This document shows positions 35,378-47,016 of a DNA stretch of 64,000 nucleotides, in pieces. The stretch spans positions 306,001 to 370,000 of the forward strand of contig CAJNDS010002078.1 in the NCBI GenBank assembly GCA_905221605.1. Direction: 5' to 3'. Position numbers and translations under genes: made by a program. The stretch's first letter is position 1, and each line of letters starts with the position of its first letter. A model generated the notes under the pieces. That model saw only the letters and a program-made list of their open reading frames with translations, did not search any database and was not told the origin of the DNA. This stretch comes from Symbiodinium natans (lineage: Eukaryota; Sar; Dinophyceae; Suessiales; Symbiodiniaceae).

Positions 35378-35794
35378 GCCTCGGAAGATGTGGAAAAATC
35401 CGAGCAGTGCATCGAGGTCCGAGCCCTATGGATCCTCGTGGAGCCTCGAAACCCTCCGAAAGCTAAGACATGTGAATTCCTGAGTGCAGCACAAGAGCCG
35501 GAGCATGCCGGAGCTTGCCTTCTTCCGAGGCGGCGCGCCCCTGCTACATGCAAGGCCGGGCCTTGTTTTGTTGTTTTTTTTTGCATGTCTACTAAGTTAC
35601 TAAGCCCTGAAGTAAAAAGTCCTTGCTTGTCCTTGACAGATTTTGTCCTTGATCGTTTATTGGCAGCTGGAGCATTTTGTCCAGGTGTGCCTGGCCGGCT
35701 TTGCTCTGCTGCGGGTTCCACAATCGTGTCAGGAGCAGCAAGCCGCCGTGCAACAAGACTCCAAGAGCTTCTTGGCAATTCCAGCGAAGACTAG
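35378..35794 (+). CDS. Candidate terminal exons, unknown protein
   Basis: 35378-35416 (AG followed by G, GT donor) reads ASEDVEKSEQCIE. 35640-35794 follows TTGACAG, reads FVLDRLLAAGAFCPGVPGRL, then IVSGAASRRATRLQELLGNS and ends SED before TAG; it looks like a C-terminal exon. The opposite strand has a 135-codon frame over this region with no domain, so strand is probable rather than certain. Confidence 0.45.
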   Translation, partial: ASEDVEKSEQCIEVRALWILVEPRNPPKAKTCEFLSAAQEPEHAGACLLPRRRAPATCKAGPCFVVFFCMSTKLLSPEVKSPCLSLTDFVLDRLLAAGAFCPGVPGRLCSAAGSTIVSGAASRRATRLQELLGNSSED

Positions 35795-37172
35795 GTCGTC
35801 ACTTCTTTAGTTTGTTGTTTTTTGCGGCTTCACATGTGTGCATATATCCGTCGTGTCCATTCATCTGAGGCTGAAAGACTTGGTGCAGGCACGGTGACTT
35901 CAGTGTTTTGTGGCCTTATGTAGCCTCGTGTTCACCGAACAAGTTCTATTTAGTCAGATGTTTTGCAGTCGCTGATAAAGCATGATGAAAATAGCTGTGT
36001 GAGTGGCGTGTGTGCCTTGCTGACAGGAGATATGGCAGCAACCGCTCAATTGCGCCTCCCGCCATGCTGTCGTCATCCTGCAGCTGACAAGACGCAATCG
36101 ACTAACAGGCTAGCTTGCAGAATAGCAGTCGGCTTTCAGAGTGTTCTGGAGGGTACCAGGCATTCACACCTCACTCTTCGGCACGTTTACATGTACGTAG
36201 AATCCGACAGCCCTGGGTCCTTGTGTGCTTCAGCCGCACAGATGGACAGCCAATTGCTGCAGCAGACCTGGAAACGCATCAAATGACGTAGTGCAGAGGC
36301 GTTACCTGCCGAAGCCGCCTATTGGTCGCAGACCTAGCAGGGGCAACTCGGCAAAGTTGGGGAGACTGAGGGCCCGGTAGACGGTAGATGTTTTCCTTCT
36401 GGAGCAAGGCAATTGGAGAAGGTGCCGGTTTGTGCCCCCTGACTCTGCTCGCCGCATGAATGTTGTTGACTTCTGGAATTTCTCCCCCCCGGCAACGAAA
36501 TTGCTCGTAGTTTAGTAGCTTTTGGGGTCTCGACCTGATTTGGGTTTGTGTCCAAAAGGTTCTCAAAATGCACCAAGCCCAAGGCATCCTCACCAGCCGT
36601 GGACCGGGCGCTGAGCTGGTCCGTGGCATGTTCTGTCAAGCACTGAGTCGCTCAGAGAGGAGAGAGAAAGAGATGTTTAGCCAGTTTAGCCTTCAAAGGG
36701 TTCTTGGTTTCATGAGTTTGGGGTTTGGTGACCATCACGCTTGTGATGCTGCAGGCGGTATAGGACGTCAACGTTGCCGAATTAGTGGGAAAGCAAAAAC
36801 GCAGTCGCAGCGTCAGGTTATAGGTCGGTTCGGTAGTTAGACGAGAAAACCAGCTGGTCCTTCCCTGGGTATTTTTCCCCTCAGGCTCGGCAAGGTCCAC
36901 ACAGCGTCACAGGGGTGAGCAGCTCGAATTGGAGCCTCGGCTTCAATGGACTTTGAAAGCACTCCTTGTTCAACGTGACGTAATTTGCTTGCAAGTTGCA
37001 GAACGGGAAGGGCAGCACTACGACTTGGATAGACTGGGACCCAAGCAGCTCAGCAAAGTTTTTGCGTGGTGCCACGCCAGGTCACCAACTGTCCAGAGCG
37101 GCCCAACTTCTGTGGATGGACCCGGCAACAAGGCCTGTTACGCCAAGATTGCACTTCTCTTTACGAAGGGGC
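35795..37172. other. No gene recognised
   Basis: Probable intergenic. Open frames at 36279-36640 (-) and 36929-37195 (+) lack domain or splice support. Confidence 0.4.
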
Positions 37173-37250
37173 GAAGACTCGAAGACGACTTTTGATTCCT
37201 CGCGTGAAGACGCGAAGGCTCGAAGACGACTTTTGATTCCTCGCGTGAAG
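37173..37250. repeat. 41-bp tandem repeat, two copies
   Basis: A 37-bp core (GAAGxCTCGAAGACGACTTT and on) at 37173-37209 recurs at 37214-37250, period 41 bp. It is followed (about 37285-37450) by a degenerate minisatellite of GGC/TCA/ACGG words built round GGCGTCAACGGCTTCA. Encoded frames are Ser/Ala/Thr-rich and probably not real protein. Confidence 0.85.
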
Positions 37251-37615
37251 CCTCGAAGGCCCGAAGGCTTGACTTCGGCGAAGAGCGAAGACGCGACGGC
37301 GTCAATGGCTTCAACATCAGCGGCGTCAGTGGCTTCAAGAGTCAATGGCGTCAACGGCTTCACGGCATCAATCGGCATCATTCGCTGGAAGTGCGACAAC
37401 GGCGCCACCGAGTCCACGGCGTCAACGGCTTCACGGCACAGCGGCTTCTTCCAAATCCATGGTGTCAGTGGCGTTCCACCACGATATTGTTCTGCCTGCA
37501 TGTGCATGCGCTGCTGTCTCTAGCACGCAATGTGGTCCGTAACAACAACAAGCCAGTCTGGCAAACCAGTCTCTGGCAGGTGCTGGCCGCGTTGCTGCAA
37601 GATTGCTTTGGGCAG

Positions 37616-37990
37616 GGCTGCACAGCAACAATGATCGCATCTTGGCCAAGCCCCTGCCCATAAGCCTGCGGAACTGCGAGTGGAGCCTCTGGAGACATGA
37701 CATTGGCATTGGTGTTTGGGAAGTCGAAGTAAGTTGGCATCATTATGGCAGTATACTTTGTCGGACGCAGAGAACGCTTCTTATTGCCATGGCATTCTGT
37801 TTCAAGGGGGCATTGGGTGCTTGTGACCCTTCGTCAGGCATAGCAGGCGGTAACGACTCTGCACACACACGTTTCAGACTCATGTGGTGCAGCCCTGGGA
37901 TGAGGTATGCTTGGCACCGATGGCACCGGACCGCGAGGGTGTTCTTGCGGTGCTTGAGGCCAGCCGGGCAGCACAAGTGCTCGAAAGAAT
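37616..37990 (+). CDS. Two-exon part of an unknown gene
   Basis: Exon 37616-37728 (AG followed by G; perfect GTAAGT donor) reads LHSNNDRILAKPLPISLRNC and EWSLWRHDIGIGVWEVE. Exon 37878 to about 37990 (TTTCAG acceptor) joins in phase and reads THVVQPWDEVCLAPMAPDRE and GVLAVLEASRAAQVLE. The GIGVWE motif recalls the GxxVW start of class I lysine methyltransferases (METTL21-like), but nothing after it supports that, so I leave it unnamed. Ends unresolved. Confidence 0.6.
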
Positions 37991-39852
37991 CATGAGCAGC
38001 AACGGCTTTCCCGAATGCACAGAGCAGAAGTGCCGTGCCGGTGCTTTGCAGATAGGTTATAGCAAATTGCAACTGACTTCAACACGCTGGCAAGGCTCTG
38101 GGTTTGCGCCAAAGTGTTGTGCAAACTGCGGACACACGCCACTTGGCCTGGGCTGGGGTCGTTGAAGGCACAAATTAATGCATCCCATCGCAAGTCACGA
38201 ACTCTGGACTCCCATGACTTTCTTGATGCAAGCCGAACCCTGTAAAGGAGCCATGCTTGCGCGACTTGCCCCCCTTCCCCGAAAAGTAAGAAATCTCAAA
38301 CCCCGAAGCCGCAATAGAACAGACCCTCCTGCAGCAAAAATCACCGCAAGGCGACCTTAAGTCAGCTGTAGGCAAGTGGCCTCAAGTGCCCTTGGAGAAC
38401 CCTCCAAGGCGCAGAGCGACGCTTCCAACCGCCTCCTGAGCCACTGGAGCTGCCCTGCACTCCGAAGCTGCCACAATCACCGGTGTCCCCTGGCTTCCTC
38501 TAGGGGTTTTCTAGGGCTCCTGATGTCAAATCTCAGAGAATTGTCTAGGGCTCATGAGGGTTCAGGGATGATTACATAGGGCTGGAAATGTAGAGAACCC
38601 CACAAGAAGGCCTTCTAGTTGTGCTCCTTTCTTCCATCATCTGAATCTGACCTGCCGATGCATCGGTGGCCGCTGACGTGCTTTGGTTGAGGCAGCAATT
38701 GAGGCTTCCAAAGCTTATGCTTTCAGTAGGCAGAGACGGCTTGCGACTGTCAGCTTGCAGATTTTGCGTGAGGAAAGCTAGTGAAGGGTCTTGCTTTGTT
38801 GAGGTTAAGGTTTTCCACCAGCAGCATGCCTTGGGACTTCATTGCCCTGTGCATGGCCAAAACGTTCACTCCAGGTGTATGCAGGGACAAGGCTCTGCTT
38901 GTGATGCTCGTAATGTGCACTGGCCCAGGTTGCTGCAGCAGATGAACTCGTCACCGGCACGCTTCCCAGTTGGAGATCTGTGGCTTCTTGCCTTTGCGCT
39001 TCTATTCTACGCAGCTGGAACCCGAGATTGTAAATATTGTATGAGATTGTATGAGGTGAGGGCATCTGAAGATTCTGAGCCTTGCAAGAGAGGTCCAATC
39101 ACCCACTGCGCAGCTCGCGCGGTCTTCCTCGAGCAACTCCCTTTTCACGACCTCGCAGTCGCACCCTGGCTCGGAAGGTCGGTTTGTGAGCCGAGCCCAG
39201 CCTTCCTGTTGTCCCAGGCAGCGGAACCCGACGCCCTCCGTCTCCGACTCCGAGTCCCTCGAGGAGGAAGACCTCTGAGAGAGGTTCCTTGGCTTCCAGT
39301 CGTGTCGATTCCACCATGTGCCTGCTCTGCCATTGGTCCAGGTGTTCTCCTTGCTCCGAGAGATACAAAAAGGAAAGGAACCCATTCTTCTTTTGTATCA
39401 GCATCTGCTGAGGTGCAATCGGCTTACAACCGACCCTGGACGGAATTCGCCAAGCCAAGATGGACATTGCTAATGCTTTCCTGGCAGCTCCGCTATGTGG
39501 TGCTGCTGAAATTTTCTGGGCAGATCACCGCCGTAGCATCATCACCTAAACTGGTAATGTTTGATCTGTAATTACTCGGTTTTAGTCTAAGTGGATTGCC
39601 CTCAGCACTCGTATGGCAGTCCTACGATTCCTGTGACGGACGCCCACTTCATGGCTGGTAGCTAGTTTCACATGCTTGCATGTTTTGTGTTCAACTGAAA
39701 ATCGTAGGACTAGAAATGTTCAGGTATTCGTCGCCATGCGCATGGTGCACGCAAATAATATGTAGGCAGTCTCTGCGGGTCTGTAGACTTTTGAGGAGTT
39801 TTCGGCAAGCTTAAACACTACCATGAACACATAGTTTTTCTTGCTGGCGCAG
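37991..39852. other. No gene firmly recognised; one 301-codon frame
   Basis: A 906-nt + strand frame (38666-39571) has no domain, while two - strand frames of over 120 codons overlap it at 39002-39467. A different + frame at 39410-39550 contains KMDIANAFLAAPL, faintly like copia reverse transcriptase (DV..AFL), too short to call. I do not annotate a gene. Confidence 0.35.
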
Positions 39853-40680
39853 GAAGGGAGTTTGAACAAGCCATGGGAATATCACTTGCAGGAGCGCAAG
39901 ACATGGAACAAAAAAAACATCTTATCTTACCAGCGGCGCATGTTCAACGAGATGCAGCATGGAGTTGGACCAGCTAGGCTAGAATCTGCGCAGGTAGCAG
40001 GATACAATTCAGAACGCCATTGCAGACAGACAGTCGAAGTGCGGCCTAAGGCCTCAGTTTCATGTTGAATTGCTTGGAGCAGTTGAGTTGTCCGTCAGTT
40101 CACATACAGTTGCACTTTCGAACGCGCGCCCAAGGCGTTGCTCACAACAAGGGAACTGCTCCAAAGCAAAATTGCAATGCCTCCCACCCATGCTTCACAG
40201 CACAACCATTGCAGTGCCAGACTGGCATGAAGTTCTGCAAATTTCAGTACGCGAGCATTCCTTACTTATAACGATTGGCCAAAATGATCACCTGCAGGTT
40301 TGGAGATGAGCTCTGCGCATTTGCACGAAGAATTCAGTACATCGATGAGCAGCGCAATGTCTGCACATTAATCCCACCGGGCATGATTTTCCCCTCTTGG
40401 CTTGGCCTTCGAGAGTTTCACTCCGAGCGGACCCGGTCTGCTGAATGTGGGCAGCGTGGAGAACAACAGTGTAAGCACAGGCTTTGAGTGCATTTCCTGT
40501 GATTGAAGTCGTGTTGCATTGTTTGTCGCCCGAAAGCTTGCTACGGCGTCATGAGTAATGATAATGTCGTCTTGAGTCTTTCAGCTCATCCGCCGCGCTC
40601 TTCCTTTCATTTTAGGCCAACGAAGCCTTGAGCGTGTACGGCAGCGGGCAGCATGCAGAGACTCAGAGCACCTAACCTAG
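39853..40680 (+). CDS. Unknown protein, four 3' exons with stop
   Basis: Exons 39853-39993, 40135-40178, 40298-40470 and 40616-40680 join in one frame (423 nt, 140 residues plus TAG). All acceptors are AG followed by G. Donors are GTAGCA, GC, and a strong GTAAGC. The product reads EGSLNKPWEYHLQERKTWNK, KNILSYQRRMFNEMQHGVGP, ARLESAQALLTTRELLQSKI, FGDELCAFARRIQYIDEQRN, VCTLIPPGMIFPSWLGLREF and HSERTRSAECGQRGEQQC, ending RDSEHLT. It is basic, Trp/Tyr-rich and clearly protein-like, but I do not recognise the family. Upstream exons and start were not found. Confidence 0.7.
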
Positions 40681-40891
40681 CTGAAAAAACACAGTTTTTG
40701 CGTCGCAACCAGCGGACCCTTGGAACTGATTGCAAAGCCAACGCTACGAGAAAACCCGAGTACGTTGACCAAGGCACTTACTCTAGGCCTCAGCCTCCAG
40801 CTCAGGTGGCCGGATTTGACAGCGGCCCTATCGACCCCCGCATATCCCTGTGAATTCAACGCTGCAAATTGTTGGCGGCCAGTTGGCGGCC

Positions 40892-41549
40892 ATGGCGTCG
40901 AAGGGAAAAGGCAGAGCTGCCCAGAAGGGCAAGAGCTACGAGAAGGCTCGAGCCGGAAAAGGCTGGGCTGCACATGCTTTCTCAGACCACTCGACTTGCA
41001 TGTGGCATATGATGTCGTATATGGCTGACTGGAAGCTTCCACAAGACTGAAGGGCAGCATGAGATTTCGTGAGTGCGTCCGAGCCTGCTAGCACAGTGCC
41101 CTGCATGAGGCTCGCCTTCGGACGAGCACTTCGAGCTGAAAAGCAGCAAGGCCCACACCAGTCGGCTCTTAAAATGTCAGCAGTGGCGGCCGCAGGCATT
41201 TGTGACCTCTGCGTTGCAGGCATTTATTTTTTGTATTACAAGTTTCATTCTTGTTTTAAACTTAATTGAGCAGGTGTGTAATGCATGCAGGGCGAAGTTT
41301 TTGTGTCTTCCTGTTGTTACCGCAGTGGCCGTCATGCAGGTTCCTTTGGGTGAGGACAGCCGAGACGAGATCTTGGCTTTGACGCTGGGCAGCATGCAGC
41401 GCTGGTCGCCCGCCCGATGTTTACAAGCAGAGGGACCGGCCGAACAACAAACGCACACTGATCGTTTCGATCATCATTCTTGCGAGGATCGCCCAGCTCC
41501 GTCGGAGCACAGGCTGGCTGGAACTATATGCAAGGGTGTCATCTGCTGA
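40892..41549 (+). CDS. Small basic protein start plus candidate downstream exon
   Basis: An ATG in a good context (GCCATGG) at 40892 starts MASKGKGRAAQKGKSYEKAR and AGKGW, very basic; the frame stops at 41048 but probably splices earlier (GC near 40959). A second block from 41340 (CATGCAG, starting with G) reads VPLGEDSRDEILALTLGSMQ and RWSPARCLQAEGP and stays open to TGA at 41547. Phase between the two was not fixed, so they may be separate genes. A basic N-terminus suggests nucleic-acid binding or an organelle targeting peptide. Confidence 0.45.
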
Positions 41550-42070
41550 CGCGAACCCTGTAAGACCCTCAAGCATGAAGCATTGCAGAGCTTGTCTATC
41601 TCAGATGTGTGCTGCTTCCTTGCTTCTGGCCGGCGCATGTTCTTCCCAGCTTGGGGTGATGGGGTCTGAGAGGTGTCCAGAAGCCAACGGCCGAAGGTGA
41701 AGGGGACAGCGAGGGGTCTGAAGATGACGCTCGTCTATGCTTAGCTCTTGCTGTGCTGTTCTTGCTATGGCGCGTGATAGGAAACAACCCACGAGCCTGG
41801 CCTGCCGTTCAATCGGCCCGTACACTTAGGGACATTTAAACAAAGCACTCTGGGCGAAACAAGGGTTCAAGGTTTCGTTGTTTTGTTTTGGGTTGGCGGC
41901 TGTCCACACATGCAGTGTCACCCGACCACACCCGCACTCCCACACAGCCCGCAATTCGAGCGTCAGCCAGCCGCTTCTAAAGATCCCAAATGCCTCCGGT
42001 GGGGAAGCCTCCCGTTCCAAAGTGTCGGATAGTGCAACCTCGTGATCCCAGCGCAGATCAACCAAAATTC

Positions 42071-42292
42071 CTCGTTCTAAATGGTCCGTTTTCACCTACT
42101 TGTGCTTCCGCACGCCGCGCGCAAGCTCAAGTCCACCAAGATTCCTCGTTCTAAATGGTCCGTTTTCACCTACTTGTGCTTCCGCTCGCCGCGCGTAAGC
42201 GCAAGTCCACCAACATTCCTCGTTCTAAATGGTCCGTTTTCACCTACTTGTGCTTCCGCGCGCTGCGCGTAAGCGCAAGTCAACCAAAATTC
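42071..42292. repeat. 74-bp tandem repeat, three copies
   Basis: Copies start at 42071, 42145 and 42219, with few differences, followed by a decayed fourth from 42293. Each unit carries a 35-bp imperfect palindrome (42098-42132, 42172-42206, 42246-42280) that begins ACTTGTGCTTCCG and ends GCGCAAGT. Confidence 0.95.
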
Positions 42293-42337
42293 CTCACTGT
42301 AAAGAGTCTGTTTTCAGCCACTTGCCAAATCCTGAAT

Positions 42338-42500
42338 CCGTACTCCAAAGCTCACTTGTGCTACCGCGCGCGGCGCGGAAGCGCAAGTGACCACATCCAT
42401 GGCGCAAGTACAGGTTGCCATAGCGCGCACTTGTGCTATGGATGGGGTCGCTTGTGCTACCGCGCGCGGCGCGGAAGCGCAAGTGGGATTTGGAGTACGG
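42338..42500. repeat. 163-bp nested palindrome
   Basis: The left arm from 42338 (CCGTACTCCAAA) is matched inverted by the right arm ending 42500 (TTTGGAGTACGG), centre near 42419. Each arm contains its own 35-bp palindrome (42354-42388 and 42450-42484), of the same family as in the 74-bp repeats. The strand could fold as one long hairpin or as a cross with two side hairpins. Confidence 0.9.
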
Positions 42501-42646
42501 GTTCCCGAGTCGATGAAAATCCCATGCGCTGTTGCACTGCTTGTAATAAACCACCCCCCACCCCCCTCCCCCCCCGACCCTCTTTCAAGAAATTAGAAGC
42601 ACCCCAAACTAGGGGGAGCCATCCTCAAGCCTCAGATCCTTGCGGC

Positions 42647-42969
42647 CCACAGTGGCCATTCTGCTGTTGCCACAAGCTATTTCCACTTTTCGGTCCAGGA
42701 AAAGTTGATTTGGCTTGTCGTTTTGATATAGTGCTAGTTCTGGAGTGTCGTTCTTGAGTGTTCAGAGCTCAGCAGCATGATCAGTACTTCTGTGTTAACT
42801 CTGCTGTATTGCTGAGAGCCCTTGCTTGCACCCCTGGAAAACCACAGTGACCATTCTGCTGTTGCCACAAGCTATTTCTACTTTTCGGTCCAGAAAAAGT
42901 TGATTTGGCTTGTCGTTTTGATGTAGTTCTACTTCTGGAGTGTTGTTCTTGAGTGTTCAGAGCTCAGCA
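42647..42969. repeat. ~128-bp direct repeat
   Basis: 42647-42774 and 42842-42969 are about 93-95% alike by eye, offset 195 bp, beginning CCACAGTGxCCATTCTGCTG. Between them lie 67 unique bases. Confidence 0.9.
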
Positions 42970-43590
42970 ACTCTTGCTGTGTTGCTTGCTGAGTAACTGT
43001 CAAGGCTATGTGTTTTCGAAAGGCCGTATGGTACCCCAGACGGTAGTTCAACTTTGGACTGACAGAGAAGTGGAATAACCTTCTCAAAACCACTAAGACA
43101 ACGTCCAACGCCACCAAAATACCTTTTTCCATGTGCCACCATCTTGAGCCCCCCCCCCCCCCTTGCCTGCGCCACATGTGGTTTAAACTGTGATTTGCAC
43201 AACTACCTTATGTGTTTTCCCATGGTTTGCCAATTTGGAACGGGAGGCTTCCCCACCGGAGGCATTTAAAATTTGGGATCTTTATGCAAATGTGTGATTC
43301 GATCCTGTGTGTGAGCCAACTTTCGATGCTGAAATTGACAAGATTGGACAAGCTATTTTGACAGCCAGTCACCAAGATGATCGGACGAGCACCTTTATAC
43401 TGTGGTTACGGTAGGACAGTCTCGGGCAGAGTCACGTCACCATCACACCAGCTTCAGGAATCTGATCTGCATCCCAACGTAGCCCACGGACTTTTCCACT
43501 TTTGAATGGTTCGCATCGCCCCGTACCACGTCAAATGGACGCGAAGCGCGAAGCGTCCGATCACCCCCCCCTACCCCTCCTCCCTCGCCC

Positions 43591-44330
<740 letters not shown>

Positions 44331-44374
44331 CCCTACCACCCAGACCTACTTCTCGCATTACATCGTATGCTACT

Positions 44375-44432
44375 GTATATATATATATATACATCTGCAC
44401 AGACAGAGACACACACACACACACACACATAC
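44375..44432. repeat. TA and CA microsatellites
   Basis: (TA)n at about 44375-44390 and (CA)n at about 44408-44430, just after the poly-C tract. Confidence 0.9.
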
Positions 44433-44503
44433 ACACACCTTGACATGAGACCTCCCCTCGTATAAAGTCCTGGGTGACTATGCCCTGAACTTCTTTCTCT
44501 CAG

Positions 44504-45201
44504 GAAGCGGGTGTTTCCAACCGGCAAAGGCGAAAGGAACAGATCCGCCGAGACCTTGATGCTGCACTCCTATTGATAGCAGTTCGTGCCGAGTGGTTCT
44601 GAAAGTGTTTTTTGGTCGTTCGGTGATCAAGCGACTGTGTTTGCTACTGCATCTGGGCCATGGAGTGAGGGGTGTGCGTCGAGTTGCAGTCCTTAGGATT
44701 GGTCACGACCGTTCGAGTGGACTCACGCCTGCAAAATTCAAGGCCTCAAGAAGAACCTCATGAAGCAGTTGCTAGAAGAAGACAAGCGCGAGGCAGGTGC
44801 AAGTCGATGAACGACCAACGGAGTGCCGGGCATGAATCGCAATGCCATACATTCCCCCCACTTCTTTCAGGGGCCGGTTGAGGTTCTGATAGGAGGAGGA
44901 CACCAATTAGGGATCAGCATTCGTTACCCCCCATAAGCTTCGGACAGTGCACTGTTGCAAGATGTAAGATGTCCCAGGTCACAAATCTCCAACACTTCTA
45001 GCGCCGTACATACGCACTAGATGGAGTAACAACCACATTGATTTCAGTACTTCCTTCACGTAATTTCAGAAAAGTTCAGGCTCGAGCGACTGGTGAAGGT
45101 GAAGATGCCAACGGCCAGAGTCCAAGTCGTTTTGCTCACAGCAAATGTGCAGAATTGGAAGCATTTGCATTCCGGCGCCTTCGTTCTCCGCACGTCCGCA
45201 G
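44504..45201 (+). CDS. Unknown charged protein, three candidate exons
   Basis: Exon from 44504 (CTCAG, starts with G) reads EAGVSNRQRRKEQIRR and may continue to about 44594. Exon 44743-44792 reads LKKNLMKQLLEEDKRE (GC donor). Exon 45080-45201 (AG followed by G; perfect GTAAGT donor) reads ARATGEGEDANGQSPSRFAH and SKCAELEAFAFRRLRSPHVR. The last two join in phase; the first joins if a GA donor is used. Highly charged and helical, like part of a coiled-coil or RNA-associated protein. No family recognised; ends open. Confidence 0.5.
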
Positions 45202-47016
45202 GTAAGTCGAAGGGTTCCAAGCCCGACTCCTCCCATGTGCAGGCGCAAGATGGTGCTCAGGGTTCATGTTCCGTGGGATGAGAGCAGTCTGAACTTTCAT
45301 GCGCATTAGGTTCGCCAAAGTTGCTGTGCCGAATCTCTTTGACAGGTCCGAGTGTTCTATCGTGACGAGCCTTTTCTGAAAGGAACCTTTTTGTTTGCAG
45401 TCTCTTGCATTGGCTTGCTTGCTTGAGTTGTCAGGGGTTTTGTGTTCCTTTCGAAGATTTAGCAAGGCTACGCCAGCAGCACGTGTCTGGACTCATATCC
45501 TTCTTTTCATTTCAGAGATATTCCAGGACCTACAAAGTCTTCTGTCTTCCACTTGTTGTTTTGCCGGTGTTTCCCTGCGTAGGGCATTGGCGCAAGCCTT
45601 CACCAGTATTCCATATACGGTGTGTGAAGATGTTGCTGCAAAAGCCATGAAAAAAACAAATGCTTCTCTGGACTGCTTTCTTCTTTTTGGCCTGTGTCGG
45701 GGCCTGCACACTCTGATAGGAAGTGCAGTGTGCTTGCACGCGCTGTGCGAATCGGTTTTGCGACCTGTTCAACCATGATGCCTTTGGGCAATAAGGAGGC
45801 AATCACATGAGGAGGTAGCTCAAAGCTGATGACAAGATGATGCATCAGCTCGCGCACTCCTCTTGCCATGCCATAGAGCTTTTGTGAGCCTCTGTTGTTT
45901 ACTAAGGAGCGCAAGCCCAGTGAGAAGAACAAAGGGCCTGAGCTGATCCGGAGAGGTTCCACGGACGCCCTTGAGGAGCAACGTTCTCATGGCAAGCTCC
46001 GAAGTTTGACCGGCGAGAGTTAGTTCGCATGCTTTGAACGGAGAGCGGCCTCGTGTTGATGTATTGCGTCTGGTTGGTGGCATGGGCGTCTCTGAGAATA
46101 CATCCCTCGCTGCCGTGCTGCAGGAGTTTCTCGACATGGTGAGATTCCCAGTAGCCATATCACGGTGAACTCGGTTGCGAATGTGCCGTGGCATTGCTGT
46201 CTTTGAGCGGGGAGGGGCAGGGTGGGGCGCGGGGCCTTGAAAAAGTGAGTCCAGGGCACATGTTTTTCGACCACAATTCATCATGGGTCATCCATGCGTG
46301 TCATGGTTGCTTGTTCCACTGGCTGGAGGCAAGGAAGAAGCTACAGATCAATGGCAAGCTACGGACCCAGCACAGCGGCCCAAACCTGCACACCATGTCA
46401 GTCGAACATGGACTCAGATTGCATATGCAATTGTATTCGTGTCAAGCAGCAGAGGATGCCTTTGAGTGAATGCTCAGCAACTGTCAATGAGGCGACGTCT
46501 TTGGGTCTACAAGAAAGGTGCCGATTCCGAGCCCCAGCAGTTCACTTTCCCTAGAACTGTCAGTGCATGTGGATGCTTCGCAGATACCGCAATGGTGTCT
46601 AGCAGAACTCTGCTGTGATCTTGAAGGTGACAAGGGCGAGCCTCAGCCTGCCTTAGCCGGCGCCTCAAGCACTGTCGACACTGTCGACAAGCGGGGCTGT
46701 CGTGGGACAGAGCTTTCCATGCAATGGCCCACTTTGATATGCTTGAACAGACTTAATTGTACTTTTTGCATCAGGCCGGTACCCACATACCCGAAGCATC
46801 CTATATTTGGCTTACTGTTTCCAAGTACAGGGAGTACTGCCATTTGGCTTTGTTGTTTGCACTTTCCCCCCTTGCAGCCCGCAGCTGGTTGAAGCTGAAG
46901 AGCCGCACCGCAGACACATACACGATGTGGGAAACGCAGCAAATCGCGTGCAGCCCACTTTGAGAAGTTGGTGCCGCCTAGTCGTTGACTCGTAGACAAA
47001 GCACGATTCCTTGCAG
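45202..47016. other. No gene firmly recognised
   Basis: Several weak blocks: + strand near 45448-45520 (GFCVPFEDLARLRQQHVSG) and 46630-46690; - strand 46180-45940 with ankyrin-like fragments (see findings). None is bounded well enough to annotate. Confidence 0.35.

Larger units (their letters stand above)
41979..43283. mobile_element. Probable foldback/MITE-like element
   Basis: A 43-bp word at 41979-42021 recurs inverted at 43234-43283; the copies are nearly identical apart from a small insertion (AAAATTT) in the right copy. Inside lie a 74-bp tandem array (42071-42292), a 163-bp nested palindrome (42338-42500) and a ~128-bp direct repeat (42647-42774 and 42842-42969). There is no transposase, so it would be non-autonomous. 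The inverted repeats may be subterminal: I could not identify a target-site duplication. Short C runs at 42552-42573 and 43149-43162 lie inside. Confidence 0.65.

Noticed and set aside
38666-39571. 301-codon + strand frame
   Set aside because: Length alone is not enough in this sequence; two long - strand frames overlap it and no motif is seen. Also considered as a copia reverse transcriptase fragment, but only one short motif-like string (in another frame) fits.
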